NCBI GenBank assembly: GCA_029838195.1
Contig: JALGVJ010000001.1
Coordinates: forward strand, 124,001-188,000
Source: Promethearchaeota archaeon
Lineage (GTDB): Archaea; Asgardarchaeota; Lokiarchaeia; Sigyniarchaeales; SOKP01
Reading direction: 5' to 3'
Length of the DNA stretch: 64,000 nucleotides
Positions 47,686 to 57,624 of the stretch are shown here, one piece after another. The notes under the pieces were generated by a model. It ran no database searches. It worked only from the letters and a program-made list of their open reading frames with translations, and was not told the DNA's origin. The position numbers and the translations under genes are program-made. Position 1 is the first letter of the stretch; each line of letters starts with the position of its first letter.

Positions 47686-47913
47686 GGGCTATCATTATTG
47701 ATTATTCTTATTTAATCTCTCGTAATATTAATTATCATTTACGACAGTTTTTATTTTTTAAAAAAATAATGCAATGTCTTTATTAAATCTTATATAATGA
47801 TTTTATTTATAGTTTGGACTTGAAAAGAAAAACACTTTATCCTAAGAGTTGTAGAATTGGATAAATTTAATTCCTACTTCAGCTTCCAAGGGTTTTAATT
47901 TAAAATTATAATA

Positions 47914-49110
47914 TTATTGAAGATTTAACTTAGCGGAACAAATCTTACACAAGGAGTTCTCCAATTTTTCAAAACATTCTTCATGATATAAAGTTTCACA
48001 TTCAGGATTATTACACATGATTACGTGTTGGTCGGGCTCAAAAATAAAATTACAAACAGGACAAGATTTATATAATGCCCCTTCTCCCAATTCACTCACG
48101 ACATGCCTGGTTGCAGCAAATTCTTTAGGTGTAATTCCTGAATTCAAGCTTGTTTTAGAAGTCGCTAATATTTTTAGACGTTTTACTTGACTTACCTCCG
48201 AAGGAATTTTCAACAAGTAGAAGCAATGAGGGCATCTCACCACGGCAGCTTTATTAAAAACTTTATCTTTTTGAGAATCCGCCCATTCGGAAAGACAGTG
48301 AATGTGAAAAGGAGCTTGACAATTCGGACAATATCGTCCGGTAAGAAAGAAACTTCCCCCCGTGATGGGATCTAGTTCTTTAAAACAGATAGAACATTTT
48401 TTATAATCAGCTTCTCCCCGAATCTGTTTTATTCTTTCTTCTTGATCTTTTGTCATATCTTGTAAGTTTAATAAGGGTGCGGCGATTTTCCTGGCAAAAG
48501 CAGGGTTTTCTAAAGGAGTTTGAGTTTTTTTACCAAAAGATTTTATATTAGAATATGCTACCTTACGCACTGCTTCTTGGAGGCTCTCAATAGTATTGAT
48601 ATAAAAGTACGTCCCTCCTGTTATGTCCGTCAAGCGTTTTAACACGTTAATATTAGAGGTTTCCCCTAGTCGAAACACGTCAATTTCAATCCCCAATCCC
48701 GCTGCTATTTTAGCCATTTTTACAAGATCTTTCTCATCCCCTAAATTATTGCCATCCGAAACGATAAGTATCTTCGGATTCTTCGCTCCGACTTTCCTTA
48801 ATTCCGTAATTTCCATTTTTATTGCTAAAGCCAAAGCCTCTCCCAGGGAAGTAGTTCCATTATATTCCAGCGAATCTAAACTTTCCTCTAAAACGGAGAA
48901 TATATTGGAAAATTCAATGATTTTTTCAGCTGTATCAGAAAATTGAATAATAGCAAATGAACTTGAATTGTCGACCTCTAACCGTTCTTTAATTAAAGAC
49001 TTTAAAGCGTGTTTAACAGATTCCAAACGCGTCGGTTCATAATCCGTACGACGCATGGAGCGAGAAGTATCAATTAAAATGGCTATATTCTCGGGAATTC
49101 TTGACGACAT
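47914..49110 (-). CDS. VWA domain protein with two RING-like zinc fingers
   Basis: 398 residues. VWA domain (about 6-180) with MIDAS DTSRS at Asp14-Ser18 and NGTTSLGEA (84-92). A first RING-like finger: CSIC (239-242), CPNCQAPFHIHC (261-272), CPHC (293-296). A second: CPVC (350-353), Cys366, Cys371, HEEC (376-379), CKIC (388-391). The arrangement is reminiscent of eukaryotic copine/VWA-RING or TFIIH p44 (VWA plus RING) proteins. It might act in a ubiquitin-like system or as a scaffold. Divergent (289 bp) from the HhH-GTPase gene. Confidence 0.85.
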   Translation of the reverse strand: MSSRIPENIAILIDTSRSMRRTDYEPTRLESVKHALKSLIKERLEVDNSSSFAIIQFSDTAEKIIEFSNIFSVLEESLDSLEYNGTTSLGEALALAIKMEITELRKVGAKNPKILIVSDGNNLGDEKDLVKMAKIAAGLGIEIDVFRLGETSNINVLKRLTDITGGTYFYINTIESLQEAVRKVAYSNIKSFGKKTQTPLENPAFARKIAAPLLNLQDMTKDQEERIKQIRGEADYKKCSICFKELDPITGGSFFLTGRYCPNCQAPFHIHCLSEWADSQKDKVFNKAAVVRCPHCFYLLKIPSEVSQVKRLKILATSKTSLNSGITPKEFAATRHVVSELGEGALYKSCPVCNFIFEPDQHVIMCNNPECETLYHEECFEKLENSLCKICSAKLNLQ

Positions 49111-49398
49111 TTTAATATAATTATATCATTTTGCTTATTTATTTTTTTAGAAATAAAAAACCATTTCTTGAGCTTCCAAAATTCTATGGAATAAAAATTA
49201 TAATGAAATATTTTTAATTTACCAATTTTTTTCTTGCCTTACTTTTTTTAAACTTCGAGCTCCAGCCTTAAAAATGTCGTTTTCTAATCTCTATTTTTTT
49301 TTTATAAAGTTAAAAACAAAAAATTAAAAAAACATATTTTTGTTAATGATAATAATACAATACAAAAATTATAATTCAAAAAATCTCTAATTAAAATC

Positions 49399-50601
49399 AT
49401 GGCCCTTCAAGAAAATCTCTCAAAAATAAGGGACTTTTTCAAATCTAATGTTTCCATAAATGATATTGAGGCTCTCCTTCAATTTCCTCCAGATACTTTA
49501 GTGGGAATTGACCAGATAAGTGCTGAAAAACTTGCTCAACAAGAAATAAATACTATTGAGGATTTAGCAAAAATAAATGAAAATAATCCTCCAGAGATTA
49601 GGGGAATACCTCCAATAATTTTAGTAAAATGGATCAAGATTGCAAAATTACTTCAAAAAAATGTAAGCGAGCAAGTAAAATTACAGAAAAAATTGTTAAT
49701 GATCGGATTAGATAATTCCGGGAAATCGTCTATTTTAGCTGTGGCTCAAGATAAATTTTCCATAGTAAAAGATTTATTGCCTACCAAAGGTGTAAAACGA
49801 GAAAGATTAGACTTTTTTGGCTATCCCATCATATCTTGGGATTTAGGCGGCCAAATTCAATATAGAGAGAATTATTATTTTAATAAACCTGAACTCTTCT
49901 TTACAGAAGTAGACCTCATTTTATATGTGGTAGATATTCAAGATGAAAATAGATTTGAAGAATCTGTTAATTATTTTGAGGAAGTAAATAAAATATTAAA
50001 AGAATTGGGAGAAACCCCTCCAATGGTGATCGTCCTTCATAAAAGCGACCAAGACTTAAGAAAGACCCTCCGCTGGCAAAAAAATGTAGCTACAGTGAAA
50101 AAAGAATTTGATCCTATAATTGAAAAATATGAAATTGACGCAGATTATATTGATACGACGATTTTTCAAAAAGAAACAATTCTCCAGATGTTTAGTATCG
50201 CTCTCAAGAAAATATCTGAAACTTCAGAAATTATTGAACATATTTTATTAGATTTCTCATTAAGCGTACAAGGCAGGGGCGCATGTTTAATCTCTTTGGA
50301 TGGCCTCATTTTTGGTAGTTATACTAAAGATAAAGTGGATGAAAAACTATTACATAATACTGCTTTATTGTTACAAACCCTTACCAATTTTCATAAAACG
50401 ATAGGATTAAAACAAGAACATGTTCTCTCTCTCGAATTTCATAGAAATGGGTTTACAATTCGGGGAGAGAAATTATTTGAATATTCTGAATTAGAAATCC
50501 CCGTATTTCTATGGACACTTTCGGAACAACCAGAATTAGTTATTGAAAAAATCAAGTATTTTAGAGACCAATTACTTCCTTTAATAAATTTATTTCTTTA
50601 A
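49399..50601 (+). CDS. HhH-like / Arf-Rag-like GTPase / roadblock fusion
   Basis: 400 residues. Residues 20-85 form a helix-hairpin-helix-like module (ISAEKLAQQEINTIEDLAKI). GTPase from about 95: G1 GLDNSGKSS (103-111), G3 WDLGGQ (147-152, Arf-like), G4 HKSD (214-217; NKxD replaced). From about 285 a roadblock/LC7-like domain (GRGACLISLDGLIFGSY). In eukaryotes roadblock domains are Rag partners, here they are fused. Divergent from VWA-RING, hinting that the two are functionally linked. GTPase activity cannot be told from sequence. Confidence 0.85.
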   Translation: MALQENLSKIRDFFKSNVSINDIEALLQFPPDTLVGIDQISAEKLAQQEINTIEDLAKINENNPPEIRGIPPIILVKWIKIAKLLQKNVSEQVKLQKKLLMIGLDNSGKSSILAVAQDKFSIVKDLLPTKGVKRERLDFFGYPIISWDLGGQIQYRENYYFNKPELFFTEVDLILYVVDIQDENRFEESVNYFEEVNKILKELGETPPMVIVLHKSDQDLRKTLRWQKNVATVKKEFDPIIEKYEIDADYIDTTIFQKETILQMFSIALKKISETSEIIEHILLDFSLSVQGRGACLISLDGLIFGSYTKDKVDEKLLHNTALLLQTLTNFHKTIGLKQEHVLSLEFHRNGFTIRGEKLFEYSELEIPVFLWTLSEQPELVIEKIKYFRDQLLPLINLFL

Positions 50602-50687
50602 TTTTTCCTTTCCTTACTAGTTTACAAGAGATTCTTGGATTTCCCTTATATCTTTTTTTTATTGAATTTTTTTGCATTTAAAATCTT

Positions 50688-50900
50688 CTAATCTAAAGCA
50701 TCATGAGCTGCTATTAAATGATCATTACACAGTTTCATTTGTTTAATTGCTTCATTTAATTGTTCAACAATGAATTTTAATCCATGAGATTTAGCGATAT
50801 CGCGCCATTTAATAAATGATTCCACGTGTGAATCATTATGCTCCGCCCAATGCTTTAATAACTTTTTTAACTTAAGGAGTTCTTTTTCTTTACCATTCAT
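50688..50900 (-). CDS. Small helical archaeal protein
   Basis: 70 residues, two long helices with HWAEHNDSHVESFIKWRD in the first, a pattern also seen in short archaeal DUF8180-like proteins. A perfect SD (GGAGGTG, minus, 50908-50914) is 7 nt before the ATG, supporting a real gene. The His/Glu-rich motif could bind metal. Function unknown. Confidence 0.7.
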   Translation of the reverse strand: MNGKEKELLKLKKLLKHWAEHNDSHVESFIKWRDIAKSHGLKFIVEQLNEAIKQMKLCNDHLIAAHDALD

Positions 50901-51523
50901 GTTAAAACACCTCCATTAAAGAATAGAATTATAAAAAAATCATGATTAGTACTTAGGAAATAATTATTTCTAATAAAAAAATTTAACAAAAAAAAAAAGA
51001 ACTAATGAAAAACCCATGAAAAGACATTTTGAATAAGAGATTTTCCTAAAAAATCTCGCTCTGGATTCCTCACGATTTCCATGGAAAAAATGAAAAATCT
51101 AAAATCATGACATGAAAAAAAGGAAATAATTTTTTATGTAGGAAAACAAAGTTTCTAGTGAGGCGGAAATTGCCAATAAGATCTTGACCCCTTTAACATT
51201 TATTCCCTCTAAATCTCTTTACCTGAGAAATTTTTATTTAATCCTTCGCTTTCATGGAGGAAAATTACGAGGTAAAACTTTATTAATATATACTAAAAAT
51301 TCACTCTTTTTATTCTAATTATAAAATATACTTTCATGAAAAGTTCGATTATTAATTAACCTTGAAAGTTTATTAACGTTTCTAAATAATTTTAAATACA
51401 TCTATATCCATGCCCGTTATCCATTATAAAAACATTTATATATAATTATTGATCAAATATTAAACATCAGATTTTATCCAAAATTTTAATGAAATTTATA
51501 CAAAAATTAAGGAGGAAAAATTT
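50901..51523. other. Long intergenic, 623 bp
   Basis: Contains the SD for the small protein (50908-50914), a hairpin GAGATTTT-CCTAA-AAAATCTC (51037-51057), a TATA for the next gene (51435-51447) and its SD (51509-51515). A frame without start codon (51142-51318, ENKVSSEAEIANKIL...) may be remnant coding sequence; not identifiable. Confidence 0.4.
51435..51447 (+). promoter_or_regulatory. TATA element for the GPH symporter
   Basis: TTTATATATAATT about 85 nt before the ATG at 51524. The leader would be about 55 nt and ends with a strong SD AAGGAGG at 51509-51515, 8 nt before the start. Confidence 0.55.
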
Positions 51524-52915
51524 ATGAATGATTCAAATAATAATCAAGAAATTGCATCGACTAAGAAAATGTTGTCTTATTCTCTAGGATTTGTCATTAC
51601 CAATAGCATTGGATACGGCGTTTCTCAAGTGTTGTTTTATTTCTATGAAGTTGAGGTAAGACTCCCCGTTGTTCTGGTCGGTTTCTCGTTTGTTATTTTC
51701 GCTATATGGAACGCTATCAATGATCCGCTTGTTGGATATCTAACTGATAGGCCCTTTAAATTCACGAAAAAATGGGGCATGCGATTTCCTTGGATATTAA
51801 TCGGTGGCGTTCCTACTCTTATTTTCTGGATGCTCCTATTCATTCCCCCAGATATTGATCCCTTGAACCCTTGGCCAGTTTTTCTATTTTTCGTGATAAT
51901 GGCATGTGCCATGGATGGATTTTTTTCTCTTTATGCTACTCACTTAGGAGCGGGTTATACCATTCATTTTCGCACGGATGAAGAAAGGAGAAAAGCCGGA
52001 GCATTTAATAATGCAATTCCTCAGACAGTTGGTTTATTTTTAGGATTCATCTTTCCATTAATATATGTTTATGGTCAAAAGAGCACTGCTTCTCTTGCAG
52101 TTTTTTATTTAGTATTAGCATATGCTGTTTGTTTAATTTTCCTAATTCCAGGTATAAAAGAATCAGACATTATTAAGGAGCGTTTTCTTCAAGGATATAA
52201 GACGGAAAAGCATCTCTCTTTCTTCCAAACAATGAAAATTGCCTTAAAAAGGAAAAATTATCTGGTTACCATTATCATTTTCTTATTCACGAGCACGGCT
52301 TGGAACCTCTATCTTTCCTCAGGAATCTATTTTGTCAAGGATATATTAAGAAAACCTTTAAGCGTAAATGTTTTCATTAGTATAGGATCCTTTCTAGGAT
52401 TTGTTGGTTTCATCCCCATGTGGGTAAAGATTGCCGGAAAAATTGGACACGTGAAAACCATGAAAATCGGTTTAATAATCGCAGGAATTTCATGTTTGCC
52501 ATCACTATGGATTACAACCGTGTGGGAGGCTGTATTTTACAGCTTCGTAGGGGGAATAGCGTTTGGGGCTCATTCCATAATGATTGGCCCAATAACCGCC
52601 GCTGTATATGATGAAATCACGGTAGAAACAGAAAGGCATCAAGAAGCGAAACTTGAAGGAGTTCGAACCTTTTTCTTGCGATTTGCGTTCATTCTTCAAG
52701 CACTCATCATTACAGTCATTCACATTCTCACACAATATAATCCCGATCCTCTTGCGATTCAGACTCCCTTGGCAACTTGGGGAATTCGCATTCAAATGGC
52801 TTTGGTTCCTTGTTTGTTTTATATAGCAGCAGCTCTCATGATGATATTTTTTTACAATCTCACGGAAGTAAGAGAACGCGAAATTAGAGCAAAAATGCTA
52901 CGATTAAAACTTTAA
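51524..52915 (+). CDS. GPH-family sugar:cation symporter, second copy
   Basis: 463 residues with 12 spans. AIWNAINDPLVGYLTDRPF then KKWGMRFPWI give the helix II Asp and basic loop of this family, and AAVYDEITVETERHQEAKLEG matches the second-half motif. Perfect SD and TATA upstream. Distinct from the symporter at 10-11.6 kb but the same family. Confidence 0.87.
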   Translation: MNDSNNNQEIASTKKMLSYSLGFVITNSIGYGVSQVLFYFYEVEVRLPVVLVGFSFVIFAIWNAINDPLVGYLTDRPFKFTKKWGMRFPWILIGGVPTLIFWMLLFIPPDIDPLNPWPVFLFFVIMACAMDGFFSLYATHLGAGYTIHFRTDEERRKAGAFNNAIPQTVGLFLGFIFPLIYVYGQKSTASLAVFYLVLAYAVCLIFLIPGIKESDIIKERFLQGYKTEKHLSFFQTMKIALKRKNYLVTIIIFLFTSTAWNLYLSSGIYFVKDILRKPLSVNVFISIGSFLGFVGFIPMWVKIAGKIGHVKTMKIGLIIAGISCLPSLWITTVWEAVFYSFVGGIAFGAHSIMIGPITAAVYDEITVETERHQEAKLEGVRTFFLRFAFILQALIITVIHILTQYNPDPLAIQTPLATWGIRIQMALVPCLFYIAAALMMIFFYNLTEVREREIRAKMLRLKL

Positions 52916-53035
52916 ACATGAAAACTTTGTAAACGGGTGGCGGAGATATTGATTTATTAATTAATTATAAATCATTTTATTTTTTAATATAAAAACACAA
53001 GCAATTATCATGTATTAAACAAGAGTAAAAAAATC

Positions 53036-53920
53036 ATGAAAGAATTTAAAGATAAAGTTGCAGTAATAACGGGCTCTGCAAGCGGTATCGGTCAAGGGAT
53101 TGCAAGACGTGCCGCAAAAGAAGGGATGAAAATTGTATTGGCAGATATAGAAGAAGAGGCACTAAAACAAACAGAAGAAGAACTAAAACAAGCCGGATCA
53201 CATGTCCTTTCTGTAATAGTAGATGTTTCAAAACTTCACGACATTGAAAATTTAGCAAAAAAAACGATTGATGAGTTCGGAGAAGTACATCTTTTATGCA
53301 ATAATGCCGGAGTAGGAGCTGGGTGTTTTTTATGGGAATGTGATATTCATGATTGGAATTGGGTAATGGGAGTAAATCTATGGGGGGTTATATACGGTAT
53401 TCGAACATTTGTTCCAATAATGCTCCAACAAGATAATGAATGCCACATCGTTAATACAGCATCCGTGGCAGGAATATTACCGGGAGAACCGGCGAATGGC
53501 ATTTATAGCATTACAAAACATGGTGTAGTAGCCCTCTCTGAGAGCCTTCGAGCAGCATTTGATTATCTTAAATGTAAAATCGGTATATCTGTACTTTGTC
53601 CGGGCATTGTAAAAACTCGGATTACAAATTGTGAGAGAAATCGCCCTCAAGAATTCCGTGGTATAAATTATATTTCTAGTCAAGAACGCCTTATTCAAAA
53701 ACATCCGGAAATTGAAAAATATGTCGATAATTACATTAAAGCATTTGAAAAAGGTACATCCCCAGATCAAGCTGGTGATATCGTCTTTGAAAGCATCAAG
53801 AGAAAAATTTTTTATATATTTACGGAAACAGGTTTTTCATGGAAAAAACTAATGGAAGCTCGATTTAATAGTATTATAAAGGATTTTGAACAAATAGATA
53901 CCCTTTTAAAAAAGATGTAA
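53036..53920 (+). CDS. Short-chain dehydrogenase/reductase
   Basis: 294 residues of the classical SDR family. Cofactor site TGSASGIGQG (12-21), NNAG at about 90, catalytic Ser in TASVAG and YSITK (Tyr-x3-Lys). Asp in VLADIEEE after beta-2 suggests NAD(H) preference. A C-terminal extension (residues about 240-294) may be helical. 120 bp after the symporter on the same strand. Substrate not evident. Confidence 0.92.
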   Translation: MKEFKDKVAVITGSASGIGQGIARRAAKEGMKIVLADIEEEALKQTEEELKQAGSHVLSVIVDVSKLHDIENLAKKTIDEFGEVHLLCNNAGVGAGCFLWECDIHDWNWVMGVNLWGVIYGIRTFVPIMLQQDNECHIVNTASVAGILPGEPANGIYSITKHGVVALSESLRAAFDYLKCKIGISVLCPGIVKTRITNCERNRPQEFRGINYISSQERLIQKHPEIEKYVDNYIKAFEKGTSPDQAGDIVFESIKRKIFYIFTETGFSWKKLMEARFNSIIKDFEQIDTLLKKM

Positions 53921-53994
53921 AATATATTATCATGGATATTTTAATATCAGAATAAAAAATAAGAATAAAAAAATTTAAAATTTAATTTTTTTCC

Positions 53995-56346
53995 TTATTG
54001 ATGACATAATCGCTCGAGTAGGGTAGGATCCACGATTTCCTTTGGTTTCCAACCTTTCTGCTTTAAATATTCTATGATCTCGTCTTTCATATTGATGGGG
54101 ATGTCTGCCTCCACCCGAATGAATTTTTCAAGGTCATTCGGAAATTTCACTCCTTTGTATTTCCTTTCTAAATCAATCCAATGGCTTAATTTGATCATTC
54201 GTCCCTTGCTATTATCGGCAGGACGTAAGCACATTTTTGCCACTAAACAAATGGCTTGTTCTATGGTTTCTGCCGTAGTTAATAAATGCTCGGGACAGGG
54301 ACCAACTACATGACCACCAGTACCATCTCGCGCATTATATACTTTCCAAGCTTCCTCATCATCAGATCTTCCAAGATACATCCTTCTATATTCTGCTGAA
54401 TGAGGTCCACACACAGCAGGAATGCCCATGCCATTACAACTACTTGCAATACTTGCCGCTTTCTGACTCATTGCACCCCAAGCTACTCCGCAAGCACCAA
54501 CGCGATTCAGAATGTAATCCGCAATTTCTTCATAATTTCCTCGAAGCGGTCTTCGTGCGAAGATATTTGCAACCTTTATAGCGGCTCCATTAATGTGAGG
54601 ATTTGAGACGCAAGAACCGACATTTACTAACCCTCCTTTGTCGAAATCTCCGGGGAATCTATCATATAATGTTTTGCCTTCTTCATCTTTGACCAAACCA
54701 ATGTCCATTGCTCCGCATCCCGAAACCACGACAATATAATTACGCTTGCAAAATTCTTCTGCCATCATGTATAATTCTTGAATTTCCTTACCATAATTTG
54801 CACATCCTATGATAGCAACGATCCCCGGAATCTCGCCTAATACGATTGGAGCTCCAACATTTCTTATTTCTGTATCTTGTATTGGACCCCTTCCTACTCG
54901 TAAATTAAATTTTTCATTTCTAATCTTTTCTCTTCCGGCATACATTATCAAAGTAAGCGGTGAAACCTCTTTCATGCAATCTGCTTCACATCGTCCACAA
55001 TCTAAACAAGCATCAAAACATTCATTTGCCAATACAGAAAAATTTCCCTCTTTTGCTAATTTCACGCCTTCCACGAGAGGTAAATCATTCGGACAATTTC
55101 GTTGACAATTCCCGCAACCAGTACACCTTAAGGCCATTTCAATGCAGCCCTCTTCATCCGGTACTGCGCTTTTAGCTTTCCTGATAGGCTTTACCTTGAT
55201 TGCCGTTTTCACAGCAACCTTTCCCGCTTTAATGGGATCTAAAATTAGTACCCCTTTCGCCTTTCCACTTACCAAATCTTCCACGATCTCATCAACGGGG
55301 TCATTAGTCCTATCAGGTAACCCATTCATGTTTTTTTCATTTGTAGCGATGAATGGGGCATTAACTAATTTTGCTTGTTCAAAACATCTCAAATTGACGC
55401 ATTGCTCATCAACCATGACTACATCCGCTAACCCGGAACGGATGAAGTGCATTTGACGAGCTAAAGACCCTACAATTTTCGCTCCACTATAATATCTGGT
55501 TAAATCAAGGGCTGTACAGCAGATTGCTCCTACATCTACTTTATTTTCTAGCCCTTCAGATCTTAAATAATCTACCAATTCAATACCGGGGGCTACATTA
55601 TGTCCGATCATTAAAATAGTAGCCTTGTTCTCTGTATCTAATGTCCCCATTCCTAACTCTACTATGGGTACATCTGCCTCTCCCATCGGAAATCCATAGG
55701 CTGCAATTTGAACAGCATCCGCAATTTCCATGCCCACAGCATCTGCTAAACCAGCTAAAAAACTTTTTGCTTCAAAATCTAAATAACTTGCTTCTTGACC
55801 CGTATGTCCGCTCGCAAGTAAATGAGTGATGGTATAGTGAACCCATTCCATTGCAGTCTCCAGATCTTCTAAAGTTTCTGGTTTCATTCCTACAATTAAT
55901 CTCGTACAAGGCATCTCTACAGCAATATTATTCCCATAATTAATTGGAACATTTCCATACTTCTCTTTTAACCAATGAAGAAGATGGTCTCCATGAGCTG
56001 AATGACAACTAGCTCCAATACAACATGCTATTTCTACCATCCTTGCTTGTTGCGTTTCCATGTTAATTCCACAAGCACCCGTCCGCCCCTTGGAAAGATT
56101 GCATTTTCCGAACGTACATAGACAACACATGTCACAGATTGGCATGTAAAATGGTTTGTAGCGTTCCATGAGCTTAAAAAACCAAGAACGTAGAGTTGGA
56201 ATATGTGGACAAGGAGTAGGCCCCATGGGTTCCCATTCCGTCTCATCACCTAAATGGATTTTACCGGTGGTGAATTCAAAGCCCTTAATAATTCCGAGAG
56301 GTCCTTTATATTCGTCGATTTTTAATTTTGCGCCTTTTTTAGACAT
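53995..56346 (-). CDS. cdhA: CO dehydrogenase/acetyl-CoA synthase alpha subunit
   Basis: 783 residues matching archaeal CdhA, the Ni-Fe CO dehydrogenase subunit of the ACDS complex. N-terminal cysteines ICDMCCLCTFGKC (B/D clusters), HSAHGDH, two ferredoxin-type motifs (CTGCGNCQRNCP and CLDCGRCEADC) and the C-terminal Ni-binding cysteine patterns (GACGVAWGAM) are visible. Interconverts CO2 and CO for the Wood-Ljungdahl pathway. The other cdh genes are not in the window, so its partners must be elsewhere. Opposite a 75-bp convergent gap from the SDR gene. Confidence 0.95.
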   Translation of the reverse strand: MSKKGAKLKIDEYKGPLGIIKGFEFTTGKIHLGDETEWEPMGPTPCPHIPTLRSWFFKLMERYKPFYMPICDMCCLCTFGKCNLSKGRTGACGINMETQQARMVEIACCIGASCHSAHGDHLLHWLKEKYGNVPINYGNNIAVEMPCTRLIVGMKPETLEDLETAMEWVHYTITHLLASGHTGQEASYLDFEAKSFLAGLADAVGMEIADAVQIAAYGFPMGEADVPIVELGMGTLDTENKATILMIGHNVAPGIELVDYLRSEGLENKVDVGAICCTALDLTRYYSGAKIVGSLARQMHFIRSGLADVVMVDEQCVNLRCFEQAKLVNAPFIATNEKNMNGLPDRTNDPVDEIVEDLVSGKAKGVLILDPIKAGKVAVKTAIKVKPIRKAKSAVPDEEGCIEMALRCTGCGNCQRNCPNDLPLVEGVKLAKEGNFSVLANECFDACLDCGRCEADCMKEVSPLTLIMYAGREKIRNEKFNLRVGRGPIQDTEIRNVGAPIVLGEIPGIVAIIGCANYGKEIQELYMMAEEFCKRNYIVVVSGCGAMDIGLVKDEEGKTLYDRFPGDFDKGGLVNVGSCVSNPHINGAAIKVANIFARRPLRGNYEEIADYILNRVGACGVAWGAMSQKAASIASSCNGMGIPAVCGPHSAEYRRMYLGRSDDEEAWKVYNARDGTGGHVVGPCPEHLLTTAETIEQAICLVAKMCLRPADNSKGRMIKLSHWIDLERKYKGVKFPNDLEKFIRVEADIPINMKDEIIEYLKQKGWKPKEIVDPTLLERLCHQ

Positions 56347-56862
56347 GATATTTCAAACCAATTTATTAATTTTTTTGAATAATATGTTGATTAATAATTG
56401 TTAATATACTCAATTTTTATTAAACTATTTCAATTGAATCTATGATAGACAAGCAATAGGGAATTTAAAAGTTAATTCTTATATTCTAAAATGGAAGTGG
56501 GAAAATCGTTTAAACAAGAAATGTGTGAAATTTCAAACTCATTGAAAAGAAGAATTTCTTAATGGATCTCGATTCTTCTTAATGTTTATTTAAAGAGATT
56601 AGCTGGAAATGTATTTATGTAAAATTCATTGTTCAAAAAAATTGAATGAAAAAATTTTTCCCAAATAAACGAGATATTTTATGAGAGAAGAGAGGGTCAA
56701 ATTACTTTATACATTATTTAGTTAAAAAGGTAAAATATTCCTATTTTATGACCCTTTTTTATATCCTTGTATCTATGAATTGGATTTTGAATTTGTTATT
56801 GAGTCAATATAGAAAAATCTTATAAAAAAAAAGACCTATTCTGAGCATTTGATTGTTACTAT
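56347..56862. other. Intergenic upstream of cdhA, 516 bp, with inverted repeat
   Basis: Promoter region of cdhA (minus). Arms AGGGTCA (56693-56699) and TGACCCT (56749-56755) are a perfect 7-bp inverted repeat 49 bp apart, followed on the plus strand by a T run. Could be an operator or looped hairpin. No ORF or RNA gene seen. Confidence 0.4.
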
Positions 56863-57456
56863 TTAGAGGGTTGATAAGAACTCTGTTACTGCTTCTGTTT
56901 CATCAGGATCAATATCTTCTTCTCCAAATCGCTGGTTTGTAAGGGTAAACTTAAAGGTACATTTTTCACCTCCTAATAACATGCACTCAATTTCTTCACT
57001 TTCAGCTTCAATTCCTAAGCTCGCCATTACACCATTTAATAAACCCTCATAGAGATAACATAAATTCTTCGCCATGACGTTTGTTTTTTCTTCTTCTACG
57101 AGGGAATTATAGACGCTAATTAAAATATGATCTTCCTTGAAGATCCCTCGTAAATATCCAAATCCTAATAATCCAAAACCTTCTAAAATTCCCAAAATGA
57201 CTTGTTTTTTAGTGGAAAGGTCCACGTCACTCCAATCTTTTTGATAAAAGAATTTTTCCATAAAATTTTTGCCAATATTTTTCCCTGTCCAGATGATAAT
57301 ATCCATGGCATTCGTTCCTGCGAACTCTAAAAATTCAATTAAATCAATGGGTCGTAGCATTAATAATCGTAAATCCTTGTGAGGGTCTCCTAAAAATAAT
57401 TGTCCTTTATCTTCATCAATTTTTATTTGTAGCTCTTTTTTCAGCTTTTTAAACAT
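56863..57456 (-). CDS. V4R-domain protein (Bet3-like fold)
   Basis: 197 residues. The second half carries the V4R pattern: a helical segment NLCYLYEGLLNGVMASLGIEAESEE and the closing ECMLLGGEKCTFKFTLT with two Cys (possible metal or ligand binding). The V4R domain is structurally related to Bet3 of the eukaryotic TRAPP complex and has been proposed as its prokaryotic ancestor. It lies 168 bp downstream of the longin-GTPase on the same strand. Ligand unknown. Confidence 0.8.
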   Translation of the reverse strand: MFKKLKKELQIKIDEDKGQLFLGDPHKDLRLLMLRPIDLIEFLEFAGTNAMDIIIWTGKNIGKNFMEKFFYQKDWSDVDLSTKKQVILGILEGFGLLGFGYLRGIFKEDHILISVYNSLVEEEKTNVMAKNLCYLYEGLLNGVMASLGIEAESEEIECMLLGGEKCTFKFTLTNQRFGEEDIDPDETEAVTEFLSTL

Positions 57457-57624
57457 GGTTTGGGCCTATAAAAGGAATTTAATTTATTATAAATTATTAT
57501 AAGGACTCATTCTATATAAAGAAAGATTAAGTATTTATTTTTAATTTTTTATCGCGCTAAAATTATCATGAGGTTAAAAATTAGTCCCTTTTCATTCTTA
57601 TTAGCTATAATACAACTGAAATTA

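Noticed and set aside
51142..51318. 59-codon frame without start in the intergenic region at 51 kb
   Set aside because: No start codon and no family match; recorded only as possible remnant coding DNA.
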